Below are positions 25,463 through 35,211 of a stretch of DNA of 64,000 nucleotides, in pieces (positions within the stretch are counted from its first letter, which is position 1; each line of letters opens with the position of its first letter). Made by a program: the position numbers and the translations under genes. The stretch is from an uncultured Balneolaceae bacterium (lineage in GTDB: Bacteria > Bacteroidota > Rhodothermia > Balneolales > Balneolaceae): positions 1-64,000 of the forward strand of contig CAJXOW010000002.1 of NCBI GenBank assembly GCA_913057825.1, in the 5' to 3' direction. Below the pieces are notes generated by a model. That model was not told the origin of the DNA, searched no databases, and was given only the letters and a program-made list of their open reading frames with translations.

Positions 25463-28387
25463 ATGAATTATCGAAGATTCTTTCCTCTTTTAATCGCTTT
25501 GTTTGTTTTTACGTATGTTGCTCCCCGCCAGGTAAATGCTCAAGACGAAACGTCCGTTTATTTTAGCAAGAAGGTCGTGGATTCCAATGGGGATCCGGTA
25601 AACCATGAGATCCCCACCGTACTATTTACGGTTTTTTTAAACGGTGAGCAGGATTCCCTCCTCATTGAAAACGCTCCCCGCTGGGACGGAGGAGATTCCA
25701 ATTATGATGCCGGCAATAACCTGGTCGGTATCGAATTACAGAATTTTACGCACTTCAGTTCCGGTGACTCCGTACATCTGCGTTTTACAGATCGTACACT
25801 GGAGGAACGCGGATCGATAACACAGGAGATTGATACTATTCCATGGAGTGATCCGAACCCATTTGCCAATATACAACTTGAACAAATAAGTCTGCCGGAA
25901 CGTCCTCAGAATGTAGAGTTAACCGTAAGTGACAATCATGAGCGAACGTTGACGTGGGACGCGAAAAGTGGTTTGACGTATGATGTGTATCGACGCTCTC
26001 GCTTGGATACCATCTTTAACGGCGACTCCAGAAATCTGTACACGCGCGTGGCCGCGGATTTGAATTCGGGCAGTTATACCGACTCCAACACCGATGCCGA
26101 TAAGAATTTTGGATATATCGTGTATGCAAAAAATAGCAGCGGCGTGCGAAGCGTACATTCCCCTGATGTATTCGATCAGAATAAACTGACAGGATTGCAG
26201 GTGTCTAACACGACGGCCAGGAATGTAACCCTATCCTGGAATGCATATGAGCCTTTTTTAAATAAACTGGCCGGGTACAATATTTATCGTCGTAAAGAGG
26301 GCGAGTCTTTTCGTGACCAGCCCCTGGCTTATACCGGTACGGAAACGAAATATACGGATACTCGCCTGGAACCGGGAGTTACCTATTACTATAAGGTCAT
26401 CGCCCGTAATTACGACATGGGAGAGATGGGGGCACCCGGTGAAGTGCAAGCAACTACCGAAAGTTCGACCGACGGATATATGACCTATGCCAATCTGAAG
26501 ACTGCGGTGGTTATTTATAAGCACACCCCCTTTGTTCGAGGAGGCGACTACCAGATGTCGGATGCCGTAGAGGAGGATGTGAAATTCCTCTTGGAGCGCA
26601 TGCGTGAATACTACTGGCGAAATACCAAGATGCAGCTTAATCTTGAATTTGATTATATCGTTTTTGAAGAGTACAAAGAGTTAACGGATGCAAGTGCCAC
26701 GTCGACCCGGGAAACCGGAACCCACCTCGAGGAAGATCGCGGGGTCGTGAATACCCAGTATGACATGGTCTTCCGGATTACCGCCGCGGTCGGTGGTTTT
26801 TGGTCCTGGGGAGCCACTAATCTGCTGGAGCTGCCCGGTCCTGACCGAAGAACCGGTTTTTCGCAGGTCCGATTTCCGTATCGCGATTTCGTAATCGACG
26901 GATTTCCCCGTTACCCGATAGTCTATGATGAAATTGATTATCAAAATGTCGGGAATAATTTGATCTGGACCGCTACGCACGAAAATCAGCACTCGATCGA
27001 CGGGGTCTACAATCATAATGGCCACCCGGAAATGGGACACGGTGACTTTCCACAGCTTTACGCCAAGAACAAGATCGAAAACTCGGATATCGGCTGTTGC
27101 TATCCGGGTTTCCCCGAATATTACTCCAAAAAGTTTGGCCGGCGTTTCAGTTTTCAGAGTACGATGATGCGCGACTTTAAAGCCTACAAGGATCTGAAGT
27201 CTAACTGGGGCGATATTTATGAGGCAAAAGATGCCGACGGGGATGGCATGCCCGATGATGATCCGCGGGTTCCATTGGATGAAGAACGTTTCGGATCCAG
27301 CTCGACCGAGGCCGATGCCGACGGGGATGGCTATAACGACAAGCAGGAAGCTATCGATGGAATTTTTCAATTTAGCTACAGTGATCCGCAGGATCCCGAT
27401 TCGGATGGGGATGGAATAATTGATGGCAAGGACAAATACCCCCGTTACCCGATGGATACGCGTATCAAAACTACTGCCCAGGGTTTTGTGCCTGATATTG
27501 ACGGCGATGTGAGCGAGTGGCCTGAACATACCCTGGTCGTTGACACCGTAAGCAAGGTGGAGCGGAACCAATCGTTTGCTCCGAAGGTCTATATGGCTTA
27601 CAGCAGTGATTCGCTCTATGTGGCACTCGACTTGCCGGATCATGCCCAACCCTATATTCGATGGGACTTTGACAACAACGGGCGCTGGTACGGTTCCGGA
27701 AACACGGTTATGGACATCGATGTTAACGAGGGACGATTTGATGAACTTCGAACCTGGGATGCATCCGAAGCGTCACGTGATCTGGAGGAACAGAATAACA
27801 ATAAAAAAGAAGGTATTGGTAAAGGATATTGGGATGACAGCCGGCCCTATCTACAGGAGTTCGGTGGTCCCGTTGTGAATCCGGGTTCCGTGAACCTGTC
27901 GGTCGGTCAATCGGGCGGCGGACCCACGATCGAAATGGCGATCCCCCGGAATGAAGACGCAAACCTCCCTTTGAATGAAGGGGATACGCTCGGTTTCCAC
28001 ATCAACTATACCGACGTGATGGGACTAAATCTGGGAGCCCATACCTTCGACTGGTGGAGCTATGCCTATGTGAACCTCTCAGGATTGAAAGCAACCGATG
28101 TACCCTCGGAAGACGAGATTGCGAAAGGCTTCAAGCTTAATCAGAATTATCCGAACCCCTTCAATCCGGCGACCACCATTCAGTATTCACTGGCCCAATC
28201 CAGTGACGTAGAACTCAAAGTATATGACATGCTCGGTCGAGAGGTGGCTACACTGGTCAACGATCAGCAAAATGCCGGTCAGCATTCGGTCAAGTTCAAT
28301 GCTTCGAACCTCTCGAGCGGGGTTTACTTCTATCGCCTTACGGCCGGACAAAAATCCCGGATCCGCAAGATGACGTTGATTAAATAA
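25463..28387 (+). CDS. T9SS-secreted multidomain protein with HExxH motif, FnIII, Ca-binding repeats and CBM9-like domain
   Basis: A 974-aa exported protein. Signal peptide about residues 1-27 (ending VNAQ). Two fibronectin-III-like domains follow (about 145-240 and 245-335; the second has YNIYRRKEGESF and VTYYYKVIARNYD). Next comes a domain of unknown family with H506-E-N-Q-H510 in ATHENQHSIDGVYNHNGH, a possible zinc-peptidase site with further His residues downstream. Thrombospondin-3-like calcium repeats follow (DADGDGMPDDD, DADGDGYND, DSDGDGIIDGKD), then a CBM9-like beta domain (DIDGDVSEWPEH...LYVALDLPDH). The end is a type A T9SS sorting domain (NYPNPFNPATTIQYSL ... KMTLIK). It is likely a surface or released metallopeptidase; activity is inferred only from the motif. 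Confidence 0.8.
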   Translation: MNYRRFFPLLIALFVFTYVAPRQVNAQDETSVYFSKKVVDSNGDPVNHEIPTVLFTVFLNGEQDSLLIENAPRWDGGDSNYDAGNNLVGIELQNFTHFSSGDSVHLRFTDRTLEERGSITQEIDTIPWSDPNPFANIQLEQISLPERPQNVELTVSDNHERTLTWDAKSGLTYDVYRRSRLDTIFNGDSRNLYTRVAADLNSGSYTDSNTDADKNFGYIVYAKNSSGVRSVHSPDVFDQNKLTGLQVSNTTARNVTLSWNAYEPFLNKLAGYNIYRRKEGESFRDQPLAYTGTETKYTDTRLEPGVTYYYKVIARNYDMGEMGAPGEVQATTESSTDGYMTYANLKTAVVIYKHTPFVRGGDYQMSDAVEEDVKFLLERMREYYWRNTKMQLNLEFDYIVFEEYKELTDASATSTRETGTHLEEDRGVVNTQYDMVFRITAAVGGFWSWGATNLLELPGPDRRTGFSQVRFPYRDFVIDGFPRYPIVYDEIDYQNVGNNLIWTATHENQHSIDGVYNHNGHPEMGHGDFPQLYAKNKIENSDIGCCYPGFPEYYSKKFGRRFSFQSTMMRDFKAYKDLKSNWGDIYEAKDADGDGMPDDDPRVPLDEERFGSSSTEADADGDGYNDKQEAIDGIFQFSYSDPQDPDSDGDGIIDGKDKYPRYPMDTRIKTTAQGFVPDIDGDVSEWPEHTLVVDTVSKVERNQSFAPKVYMAYSSDSLYVALDLPDHAQPYIRWDFDNNGRWYGSGNTVMDIDVNEGRFDELRTWDASEASRDLEEQNNNKKEGIGKGYWDDSRPYLQEFGGPVVNPGSVNLSVGQSGGGPTIEMAIPRNEDANLPLNEGDTLGFHINYTDVMGLNLGAHTFDWWSYAYVNLSGLKATDVPSEDEIAKGFKLNQNYPNPFNPATTIQYSLAQSSDVELKVYDMLGREVATLVNDQQNAGQHSVKFNASNLSSGVYFYRLTAGQKSRIRKMTLIK

Positions 28388-28758
28388 CGGATTTCAAATA
28401 CCTCTCTGTGATTTTAACACGGGTTAAGTCCAATAAATCAGCCTTTTTTCGTTTTTTCTTGATATTAAGCTTGATTTCATACCCTCACTTTATATATTGA
28501 ATTCCGTTTACCTTAATGTGACATGTTCTGTGTTTTACAGACGTAAAATGAGTTGGTTTTGAACTTGTTACATGCGGTTGAACTTTGTATAGAACGAATT
28601 TTAATATCTCTTTTTTATACCAGAATGCTTGGATTTCAGGTTCGTTCATGTTAGGTGTTGTTTCTTCAAAACCTTCCTGGTTGCGTCTGCAGGAAGCCGT
28701 TGACCCGTAAACACAGTGTTTGCAGAATAGAATATAAACAGAGATTCAGAATTTATAT
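28388..28758. other. Intergenic region, no gene seen
   Basis: 371 nt between two T9SS-protein genes. It is AT-rich and I see no frame, no repeat-family copy and no clear terminator. It presumably contains the promoter of the tandem pair at 28759 and 30576. Confidence 0.5.
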
Positions 28759-30549
28759 ATGAAAGCGATGGGACGAATATTTGGTACTCTACTGATAATT
28801 TTGGTTTTGAATATTCCGGCGATGGGACAGTTCACGACAGTGGACTGGGGTTTCCACAATGTGGGAGCAGTGACTGAAATGGTTAACAATCGTGGAAATC
28901 TACACGACATTGCACTACCCAGTTTCCCGTTTTTGATTAAAGCGGAATTCCCACGCGGTAGTTTTGTAGAACACCACGATGCCATTGCCCCCTTTTATGC
29001 TTCTTTGTCTAAAGATAAACAGGATACGATGGTGACGACCTCTCGTATCTGGGCATGGAATTCAGCACTCGAATTAAATGGATACAGCAGTGCCCCGTGG
29101 GACAGCGTGTGGGAGGTTACTCGCGCATCTGCGGATACCGTGAATATCCCCTGGTTGGATGACTATCAGATCAAGTCAGATCAGGATATGGTTACCCGGT
29201 ATAATGATTACAACCAGGCTTCACTGCAGCCGGCCGAGCATGATCCACAATTTATTGACATTTATCAGCGAAGCTGGGCCTGGTCATCACAACCGTTAGA
29301 CCAATTTATCATATTTGATATGAGGCTCGTACCAACGCGTCGGACGCTGTACGACTTCTGGACCGGCATCTTTTTCAATTCCGCTGTAGGTTATGCCGAA
29401 GGAACATCAGAGTGGACTGACGATCGGCTGTCTTACTATCCGGAGCACCGTATGATTGTAGCTGAAGATGAACCCGGTAATGAAGGCCCGGAAGCATATA
29501 CCCCCATGGGAATTAAGGTATTGCCTCCACGGGAATATAAAGGTGATCTGGACTGGACTTTTCAATGGGGATATTCCGGCGACTTGCGTGTTGCGCGTGA
29601 CAAGGAACGTTATGAGCAGTTAACATTGGGCGAAATACAGTCTGATCAGGAGTTGAGCGGAAATGCAACCTCTCTGATTTCCTGGGGTCCGATAGACAGT
29701 CTCGCACATAATGACACCCTGCATTGGCGATTTGCAACGGTTTATGGATATTCGGTTGAGGAGCTTCTGGAAAAGTCGGCTCTTATCGATACGTTGGCAC
29801 CGGATTTCGACGTGCCTTCCCCACCTCCCTCGCCGCAGGTAGACGTTACGACCAGCAACCGGCAAGTAGTACTTGAGTGGGATGACAGCGCGGAAGATTA
29901 TACCGATCCGAATCGTTCTGATGGAATTGATAAACCGTTTGAAGGATACCGGGTTTATAAGAGTACCAACAGTCGAACCGGACCATGGACCCTGTTGGCC
30001 GAGTATGATTTGGCGGGCAATGAGTTTGGACAAAATACCGGTCTGGAACGAAAGTTTACCGATACCGGTCTTATGAATAATGTCGAGTATTATTATGCAG
30101 TTACCGCTTTTTCAAAGCCCGATACGGTATTGGGTTTCCCTTCTCAATCCACCAGTCAGATTGCAACATCGATCGAGGTTGTTCCGGGAACGGCTGCGCC
30201 GGATGATGTAGGTCAGGTGGCCGTTGTTCCCAATCCATACCGCGGAGATATCGACTACAACGATATGAGTCCGCCGTGGGAACGACCGGATCCTTCCCGA
30301 AATCGCTGGCTTGAACAGGATCGTCGTATCCAGTTTATAAATTTGCCGGAGCGTAGCACTATTAAAATTTATACCCTCTCCGGCCGACTGGTTGAAACCC
30401 TCGATCATGAAGATTCGGAAAGAGGTTTTGAGGATTGGAATTTGACCAGTAACGTAAATCAGGCTGTAGCCAGCGGTATTTACCTTTTCACGGTCAAGAA
30501 TGAGGAATCCGGCAACACACAAACCGGTAAGTTTGTAATAATTAAATAA
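28759..30549 (+). CDS. T9SS-secreted protein with FnIII domain, tandem paralogue 1
   Basis: A 596-aa exported protein. A signal peptide (ILVLNIPAMGQ) leads to a roughly 340-residue N-terminal region that I do not recognise, starting FTTVDWGFHNVGAVTEMVNN and rich in Trp and Tyr. A fibronectin-III domain follows at about residues 355-465 (VLEWDDSAEDYTDP ... NVEYYYAVTAFSKPD). The end is a sorting domain of the VVPNPYRGDIDYND type, closing with SGIYLFTVKNEESGN and KFVIIK. It is closely similar over its whole length to the next gene, 26 nt downstream, so the pair arose by tandem duplication and is probably cotranscribed. Probable surface protein; function unknown. Confidence 0.78.
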   Translation: MKAMGRIFGTLLIILVLNIPAMGQFTTVDWGFHNVGAVTEMVNNRGNLHDIALPSFPFLIKAEFPRGSFVEHHDAIAPFYASLSKDKQDTMVTTSRIWAWNSALELNGYSSAPWDSVWEVTRASADTVNIPWLDDYQIKSDQDMVTRYNDYNQASLQPAEHDPQFIDIYQRSWAWSSQPLDQFIIFDMRLVPTRRTLYDFWTGIFFNSAVGYAEGTSEWTDDRLSYYPEHRMIVAEDEPGNEGPEAYTPMGIKVLPPREYKGDLDWTFQWGYSGDLRVARDKERYEQLTLGEIQSDQELSGNATSLISWGPIDSLAHNDTLHWRFATVYGYSVEELLEKSALIDTLAPDFDVPSPPPSPQVDVTTSNRQVVLEWDDSAEDYTDPNRSDGIDKPFEGYRVYKSTNSRTGPWTLLAEYDLAGNEFGQNTGLERKFTDTGLMNNVEYYYAVTAFSKPDTVLGFPSQSTSQIATSIEVVPGTAAPDDVGQVAVVPNPYRGDIDYNDMSPPWERPDPSRNRWLEQDRRIQFINLPERSTIKIYTLSGRLVETLDHEDSERGFEDWNLTSNVNQAVASGIYLFTVKNEESGNTQTGKFVIIK

Positions 30550-30575
30550 TTAATTACAGCGAATTTTATCACCAT

Positions 30576-32363
30576 ATGAAGGTATTCGCACGTCTAAGTT
30601 GTGCGTTGATACTTATAAGTCTCATTAATGTTCCGGTTTTTGGACAGTTTACGACGGTAGATTGGGGGTTGCACACGGTGGGTGAAGTGACTGAGCTCGT
30701 AAATAACCGAGGGTCTCTTCACCCTTATGCCCTTCCCAGTTATCCTCGACTGCTAAATGCAGAATTTCCCCAGGGCAGCTTTGTTGAACATCACAATGCT
30801 GTAGCTCCCTTTTACGCCTCACTTTCACCGAACAAAGAAGATACGATGGTGTCTACTGTTGCCATTTACGCATGGAACTCGGCGAATGAGCTCAGCGGAT
30901 ACAGCAATGCGCCGTGGGACTCGGTATGGGAAATCCGTCGAGGGGATACGGTAGACATTCCCTATGAGCCTGAATATGTGTCTCACTCCGACCAGGATCT
31001 CGTGACCCGCTATAATGATTACAATGAAGCATCGCTGCGGGCGGCCGAACACGAGCCGATGTTCCTGGATATTTACCAGCATAGCTGGGCATGGGCTTCG
31101 CCTCCAATGAATCAGTTTGTAATTTTCAACTTGGATGTAGTACCAACCCGGGAAAATATTCACGACTTATGGCCGGGCATCTTCTTCAATTCCAATGTGG
31201 GCTATATTACAGGCAACAGTCCGGCACAGGATGATTTTTTCACTTACCATCCGGACCATAATATGGTTATTGCCAATGACGCGCCAGGCAATGAAGGTCC
31301 GGATCCCTATACCCCGATGGCTGTAAAAATACTTCCGCCCAAACAGCTTGACGAGGAGGATATTGAGTGGACGTTTCAGTGGGCTATCTCCGGCGGTCTG
31401 CGTGTTGAGCGTGATAAGGAGCGCTACGAACAGTTGACCAGCGGACAAATTCAGAGTGATCAAACGTTGCCGGGTAATACTTCAGCGATCATTTCCTACG
31501 GGAAAATCGACAGTTTGATGGTCGGTGATACGCTTCACTGGAAATATGCTACAATATATGGATATGACAAAGAGGATCTGTTTGAAAAATCGGCTTTGAT
31601 CGACACGTTGGCTCCCGACTTTCAAGTGCCGGCTCCTCCTCCGGCCCCGAATGTCGAGGTTATCCGAAAGAATCGGGAGATTACGTTGAAGTGGGATACT
31701 CGGGCCGAGGATTACCAAGATCCCAATCGGTCGGATGGAGCCGACAAACCATTTGAAGGCTATCGGGTGTACAAAAGTACGCAGAGTCGGACGGGACCCT
31801 GGACTCTGCTTGCGGAATATGACTTGATAGATAATCCTTTCGGACAAAATACCGGATTGGAACATGAATTTACCGATACGGGCTTAATGAACAATGTGGA
31901 ATATTATTACGCCGTAACGGCTTTTTCCAAGCCCGATACGGTATTGAACTTTCCATCGCAGTCTACCAGTCAACGTGCCACTTCCATTGAAGTTACTCCC
32001 GGCACGCCCGCCAAGCAGAGTGTGGGAGAAGTTGCCGTTGTTCCCAATCCATATCGCGGGGATATTGATTACAACGCTTCGGATCCCCCGTGGGAAAAGC
32101 CGGATCCGTCGCGCGAGCGGTGGCTGGAACAGGACCGAAGGATTCAATTTATCAATTTGCCCGTTCGGAGTACGATAAAAATCTACTCTTTGTCGGGACG
32201 GCACATTGAAACCATCGAACACGATAATCCCGAGAAAGGTTTTGAAAGTTGGAACCTGACCAGCAAGGTGAACCAGGCCGTGGCCAGCGGTATCTATCTC
32301 TTTACCGTTAAAAATGATAATACGGGTGAGACGCAGACCGGGAAATTTGTTATAATCAAGTAA
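30576..32363 (+). CDS. T9SS-secreted protein with FnIII domain, tandem paralogue 2
   Basis: A 595-aa exported protein, paralogue of the gene before it, with the same order: signal peptide (ending PVFGQ), unrecognised N-terminal region (FTTVDWGLHTVGEVTELVNN), fibronectin-III domain (KPFEGYRVYKSTQSRTGPW) and VVPNPYRGDIDYN sorting domain ending KFVIIK. Long identical runs, such as GSFVEHHNAVAPFYASLS against GSFVEHHDAIAPFYASLS and DSDGADKPFEGYRVYKS-type stretches, show recent divergence. The N-terminal regions are conserved too, so both copies are probably functional. A terminator inside repeat A2 lies just after the stop. Confidence 0.78.
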   Translation: MKVFARLSCALILISLINVPVFGQFTTVDWGLHTVGEVTELVNNRGSLHPYALPSYPRLLNAEFPQGSFVEHHNAVAPFYASLSPNKEDTMVSTVAIYAWNSANELSGYSNAPWDSVWEIRRGDTVDIPYEPEYVSHSDQDLVTRYNDYNEASLRAAEHEPMFLDIYQHSWAWASPPMNQFVIFNLDVVPTRENIHDLWPGIFFNSNVGYITGNSPAQDDFFTYHPDHNMVIANDAPGNEGPDPYTPMAVKILPPKQLDEEDIEWTFQWAISGGLRVERDKERYEQLTSGQIQSDQTLPGNTSAIISYGKIDSLMVGDTLHWKYATIYGYDKEDLFEKSALIDTLAPDFQVPAPPPAPNVEVIRKNREITLKWDTRAEDYQDPNRSDGADKPFEGYRVYKSTQSRTGPWTLLAEYDLIDNPFGQNTGLEHEFTDTGLMNNVEYYYAVTAFSKPDTVLNFPSQSTSQRATSIEVTPGTPAKQSVGEVAVVPNPYRGDIDYNASDPPWEKPDPSRERWLEQDRRIQFINLPVRSTIKIYSLSGRHIETIEHDNPEKGFESWNLTSKVNQAVASGIYLFTVKNDNTGETQTGKFVIIK

Positions 32364-32380
32364 TAACGAATTCTTTCCCA

Positions 32381-32465
32381 GGAGTCTGTCGGACTTTCCG
32401 GTTCGAAACGAAAGATACCCAAACCGGCTTTTTTGCAGTAGAATCGTGAAAGTCCGACAGACTCC
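32381..32465. repeat. Family A inverted-repeat element, complete short copy (A2) with internal terminator
   Basis: GGAGTCTGTCGGACTTTC (32381-32398) is perfectly inverted at 32448-32465 (18 bp). Inside, CCGGTT (32398-32403) pairs with AACCGG (32422-32427), and TTTTTT follows within CTTTTTTG, so the element supplies a plus-strand terminator to the gene ending at 32363. This 85-nt copy best defines the family. Confidence 0.8.
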
Positions 32466-32473
32466 TAATAGGT

Positions 32474-32622
32474 CTTGAAAAACCGGGCGGTGGTTCCTTG
32501 CCCGGAAACTTTTCTTCGTTTACTGGCAGCTAACACCTGATAGCCATAAAAACTTCCACAGTTATTGCAGGCTTATACCAAGAAAATTTTAATGCTTCGG
32601 AACCGCCGCCCTGTTTTTCAAG
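32474..32622. repeat. Family B inverted-repeat element (B2)
   Basis: A 149-nt element whose left arm (32474-32497, CTTGAAAAACCGGGCGGTGG...) pairs at 22 of 24 positions with 32599-32622. Inside the right arm, GAAAATTTTAATGCTTCGG matches the corresponding parts of copies B4 (55840) and B5 (57343). It lies 8 nt after element A2. The rest of the gap to 32783 shows no gene. Confidence 0.8.
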
Positions 32623-32813
32623 ATCTTTCCAATCATTTAAGAGACTCGGTTGAATATCCATCATCCGGTGGTTTTTTGAAGTAGAATTCTCCTGTAATAC
32701 GACCGTTCATCAACCGGGAGTATTTGATCTGCCGGTTTTTTTGGTCGATGTAGCCATTATAAAACCAATAAATCAGGTTCCCTATCAACGACAACAGGAA
32801 TTTTTATGAACAG

Positions 32814-33953
32814 TTGCCTGTATTTGATGACTTCGGGCAGGTGGTGGAATTTGATCGGTATCAACCTATACCTTCCGATTGGTATGTGGTGGTTGCTGAT
32901 GTAGTAGACTCAACCCAGGCAATCCAGCAGGGAAAATACAAGCAGGTTAACGTGCTGGGAGCCGCCATCATTACCGCCATATCTAAACTTTTTTACCCGT
33001 CCACCATTCCCTACATTTTTGCAGGTGATGGAATATTTGCTTGTGTGCCTCCCGATCATCGTCGAGCGGCTGGCAAGATTCTTGCCCATGTACGACAGAT
33101 GGCCAAGCAGCAGTTTGGACTGACGCAGGTAAGTGGAATGGTGCCGCTCTCCGATATACGAGAGGACGGATATGACGTTCGGGTAGCCCGTTATTACGTA
33201 TCGGAATATTATAAGCAAGCGGTTTTTGATGGAGAGGGACTGGCGTATGCCGAAACTTTGCTTCGGGATAGGAAAAGTAGGGGGAAATACCAGGTTGAGG
33301 CGGAAGTAAACCCGGATACAGACCTTACGAATCTTGAATGTCGATGGAATCACCTCGAAAGCATTGAAGAAGAAATCATTTGTGTGTTGGTGCAGGTGTT
33401 GGATGTGGAGCAAAGAGAAGAAATATACCGCCGGGTAGTTTATGCAATCAATCGTATTTATTGTGAAGACTTTGTTTGCAAGCCTGTGCAGGAAGATAGA
33501 GTTTCATTAACGTTTGACTGGGATAAACTATCGGTTGAGTATAAAATCAGGTCGTTTGGCAAAAAATGGTGGAAAAAACTGTTATACCTGGGGGAGTTGT
33601 GTTTCAAGCAGTTGGCAGGTAAAGTATTAATGTATTTCGGAGGTAGTGCAGGCGGGGCGGATTGGAGTGAATATAAGCTGGACCTGGAGCGCAATACCGA
33701 TTACCGCAAATTTGACAATATGGTCCGACAAGTGCTTTCAGGGAAAAAAGAGCAGCGCAAAGAGCTAATAAGATATCTGGAAAAACTATACCAGGATGGG
33801 AAAATTGTCTACGGACTGCATTATACGCCTACCGTCATGATCACTTGCATGGTTATGGATTATAATCACGACCATTTTCATTTTGTGGATGGAACGGCCG
33901 GAGGTTATGCCGCCGCCGCAGCTCAGCTAAAAGAGAAATTGAACAACTTATAG
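32814..33953 (+). CDS. DUF3095 family protein
   Basis: A 379-aa cytosolic protein of the DUF3095 family. It shows the family N-terminus DDFGQVVEFDRYQPIPSDW, the nucleotide-cyclase-like ADVVDSTQAIQQGKYKQVN (about residues 28-46), FAGDGIFACVPP and, late, YGLHYTPTVMITCMVMD with HDHFHFVDGTAGGYAAAAAQL. The DVVxST...GDG pattern resembles class III cyclase folds, but function is unproven. The only ordinary start is TTG 32814. However, the frame stays open upstream to a stop at 32769, and the added residues NFYEQLP (just before PVFDDF) match the usual family N-terminus. That would mean a non-standard start (ATC at 32784 or 32772), so the true start is uncertain. Confidence 0.8.
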   Translation: MPVFDDFGQVVEFDRYQPIPSDWYVVVADVVDSTQAIQQGKYKQVNVLGAAIITAISKLFYPSTIPYIFAGDGIFACVPPDHRRAAGKILAHVRQMAKQQFGLTQVSGMVPLSDIREDGYDVRVARYYVSEYYKQAVFDGEGLAYAETLLRDRKSRGKYQVEAEVNPDTDLTNLECRWNHLESIEEEIICVLVQVLDVEQREEIYRRVVYAINRIYCEDFVCKPVQEDRVSLTFDWDKLSVEYKIRSFGKKWWKKLLYLGELCFKQLAGKVLMYFGGSAGGADWSEYKLDLERNTDYRKFDNMVRQVLSGKKEQRKELIRYLEKLYQDGKIVYGLHYTPTVMITCMVMDYNHDHFHFVDGTAGGYAAAAAQLKEKLNNL

Positions 33954-34107
33954 GGAATTTATTCGGGTCCCGGTAATTAACGAGATCACCTCCCTTTGGT
34001 AAATTCCTGATATTTTCTTATGTATAATGCGTGATTATGGGGAGTATCCTCTGTTCGCACTTCAGGTTAACCTTCGTTGCATAAAAGGTATATAAGGGAA
34101 CTAATAT

Positions 34108-35211
34108 ATGGCATCAACGCGGAAAATAAGTTTTAATAATAAGAAAAGCCGTGAATTTGGTCGGACGATTAAGAAGCGGGTGAATGACTATTTCAAGCGC
34201 AATAATCTTTCCAAGCACGCCAATAGTGAAATGATCCTTAAAACGGTCGTTTTGCTTTCCATGTATGTAGGTGCCTACCTGTTAATTATGTTTGGTGAGC
34301 TATCTCTTTTTGCCATGTGGATGCTTTGCTTTGTAATGGGGATTGGAATGGCGGGTATCGGGTTTTCGGTGTCGCACGACGCCCTGCATGGAGCATATTC
34401 ATCGAATAAAATGGTTAACAGTGTATTGGGAAGCACATTCGACCTGCTGGGAGCCAACGGTTACATCTGGCAGATCACCCACAATATCATACACCATACT
34501 TACACCAATGTTCACGGACATGATGAGGACCTGGAAGTCGCTGGATTTATCCGGCTGTCGCCCCACCAGGAATATAAACCGGTGCATCGACTTCAGCATG
34601 TGCTGGCATTTGTTGCCTACAGCACAGCTACCTTATTCTGGGTATTTATAAAAGATTATAAATACTTTTTGCAAAGTGAACTGGGTCCCTACAAAGACAA
34701 ATCGCATCCCCTGGGAGAGTGGGTGAAGTTGATCCTGACGAAATTGGCCTATTACGGATATACAATCGTTATTCCACTGGTGTTCCTGGATATTACATGG
34801 TGGCAGTGGTTGATCGGATTTATAAGCTTGCACCTCACGGCGGGATTGATCCTGGGAGTTGTATTTCAGTTGGCGCACGTCGTGGAAGAAACCGAACATG
34901 TAGATCCGGGTGAGGACAATAAAATCGATGAACACTGGATCATCCACGAATTGGAAACTACCTCAAATTTTGCGCGTGATAACAAATGGTTATCCTGGTA
35001 TATCGGCGGATTGAATTATCAGATAGAACATCACCTGTTTCCAAAAGTTTGCCATGTCCACTACCCCGAAATCAGCGAGATAGTAGAAAGAACCGCCAAG
35101 GAGTACGATATTCCCTATAATGAACACGAGACACTCGGTGAAGCGATTGGCTCTCACTATCAGATGCTGCGGTGGCTGGGAACGCCGGACGCCGAGCCGG
35201 CAACGGCTTAA
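34108..35211 (+). CDS. Membrane fatty-acid (acyl-CoA/acyl-lipid) desaturase
   Basis: A 367-aa integral membrane di-iron desaturase. The three histidine boxes are present: SHDALHG (about residue 89), HNIIHHTYTN (about 126) and QIEHHLFP (about 305). Hydrophobic pairs span about 45-80 (VVLLSMYVGAYLLIMFGELS) and about 205-265. It introduces a double bond into fatty acyl chains with oxygen and an electron donor, adjusting membrane fluidity. The NYQIEHHLFPKVCHVHYPEI ending is of the front-end/linoleoyl-CoA-desaturase-like subgroup common in Bacteroidota, but lacks a fused cytochrome b5. Position of desaturation cannot be predicted. Confidence 0.88.
   Translation: MASTRKISFNNKKSREFGRTIKKRVNDYFKRNNLSKHANSEMILKTVVLLSMYVGAYLLIMFGELSLFAMWMLCFVMGIGMAGIGFSVSHDALHGAYSSNKMVNSVLGSTFDLLGANGYIWQITHNIIHHTYTNVHGHDEDLEVAGFIRLSPHQEYKPVHRLQHVLAFVAYSTATLFWVFIKDYKYFLQSELGPYKDKSHPLGEWVKLILTKLAYYGYTIVIPLVFLDITWWQWLIGFISLHLTAGLILGVVFQLAHVVEETEHVDPGEDNKIDEHWIIHELETTSNFARDNKWLSWYIGGLNYQIEHHLFPKVCHVHYPEISEIVERTAKEYDIPYNEHETLGEAIGSHYQMLRWLGTPDAEPATA

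Noticed and set aside
26681-27649. 322-codon antisense frame in the HExxH gene
   Set aside because: Fully opposite a well-supported secreted protein; translation shows no domain and typical shadow composition.
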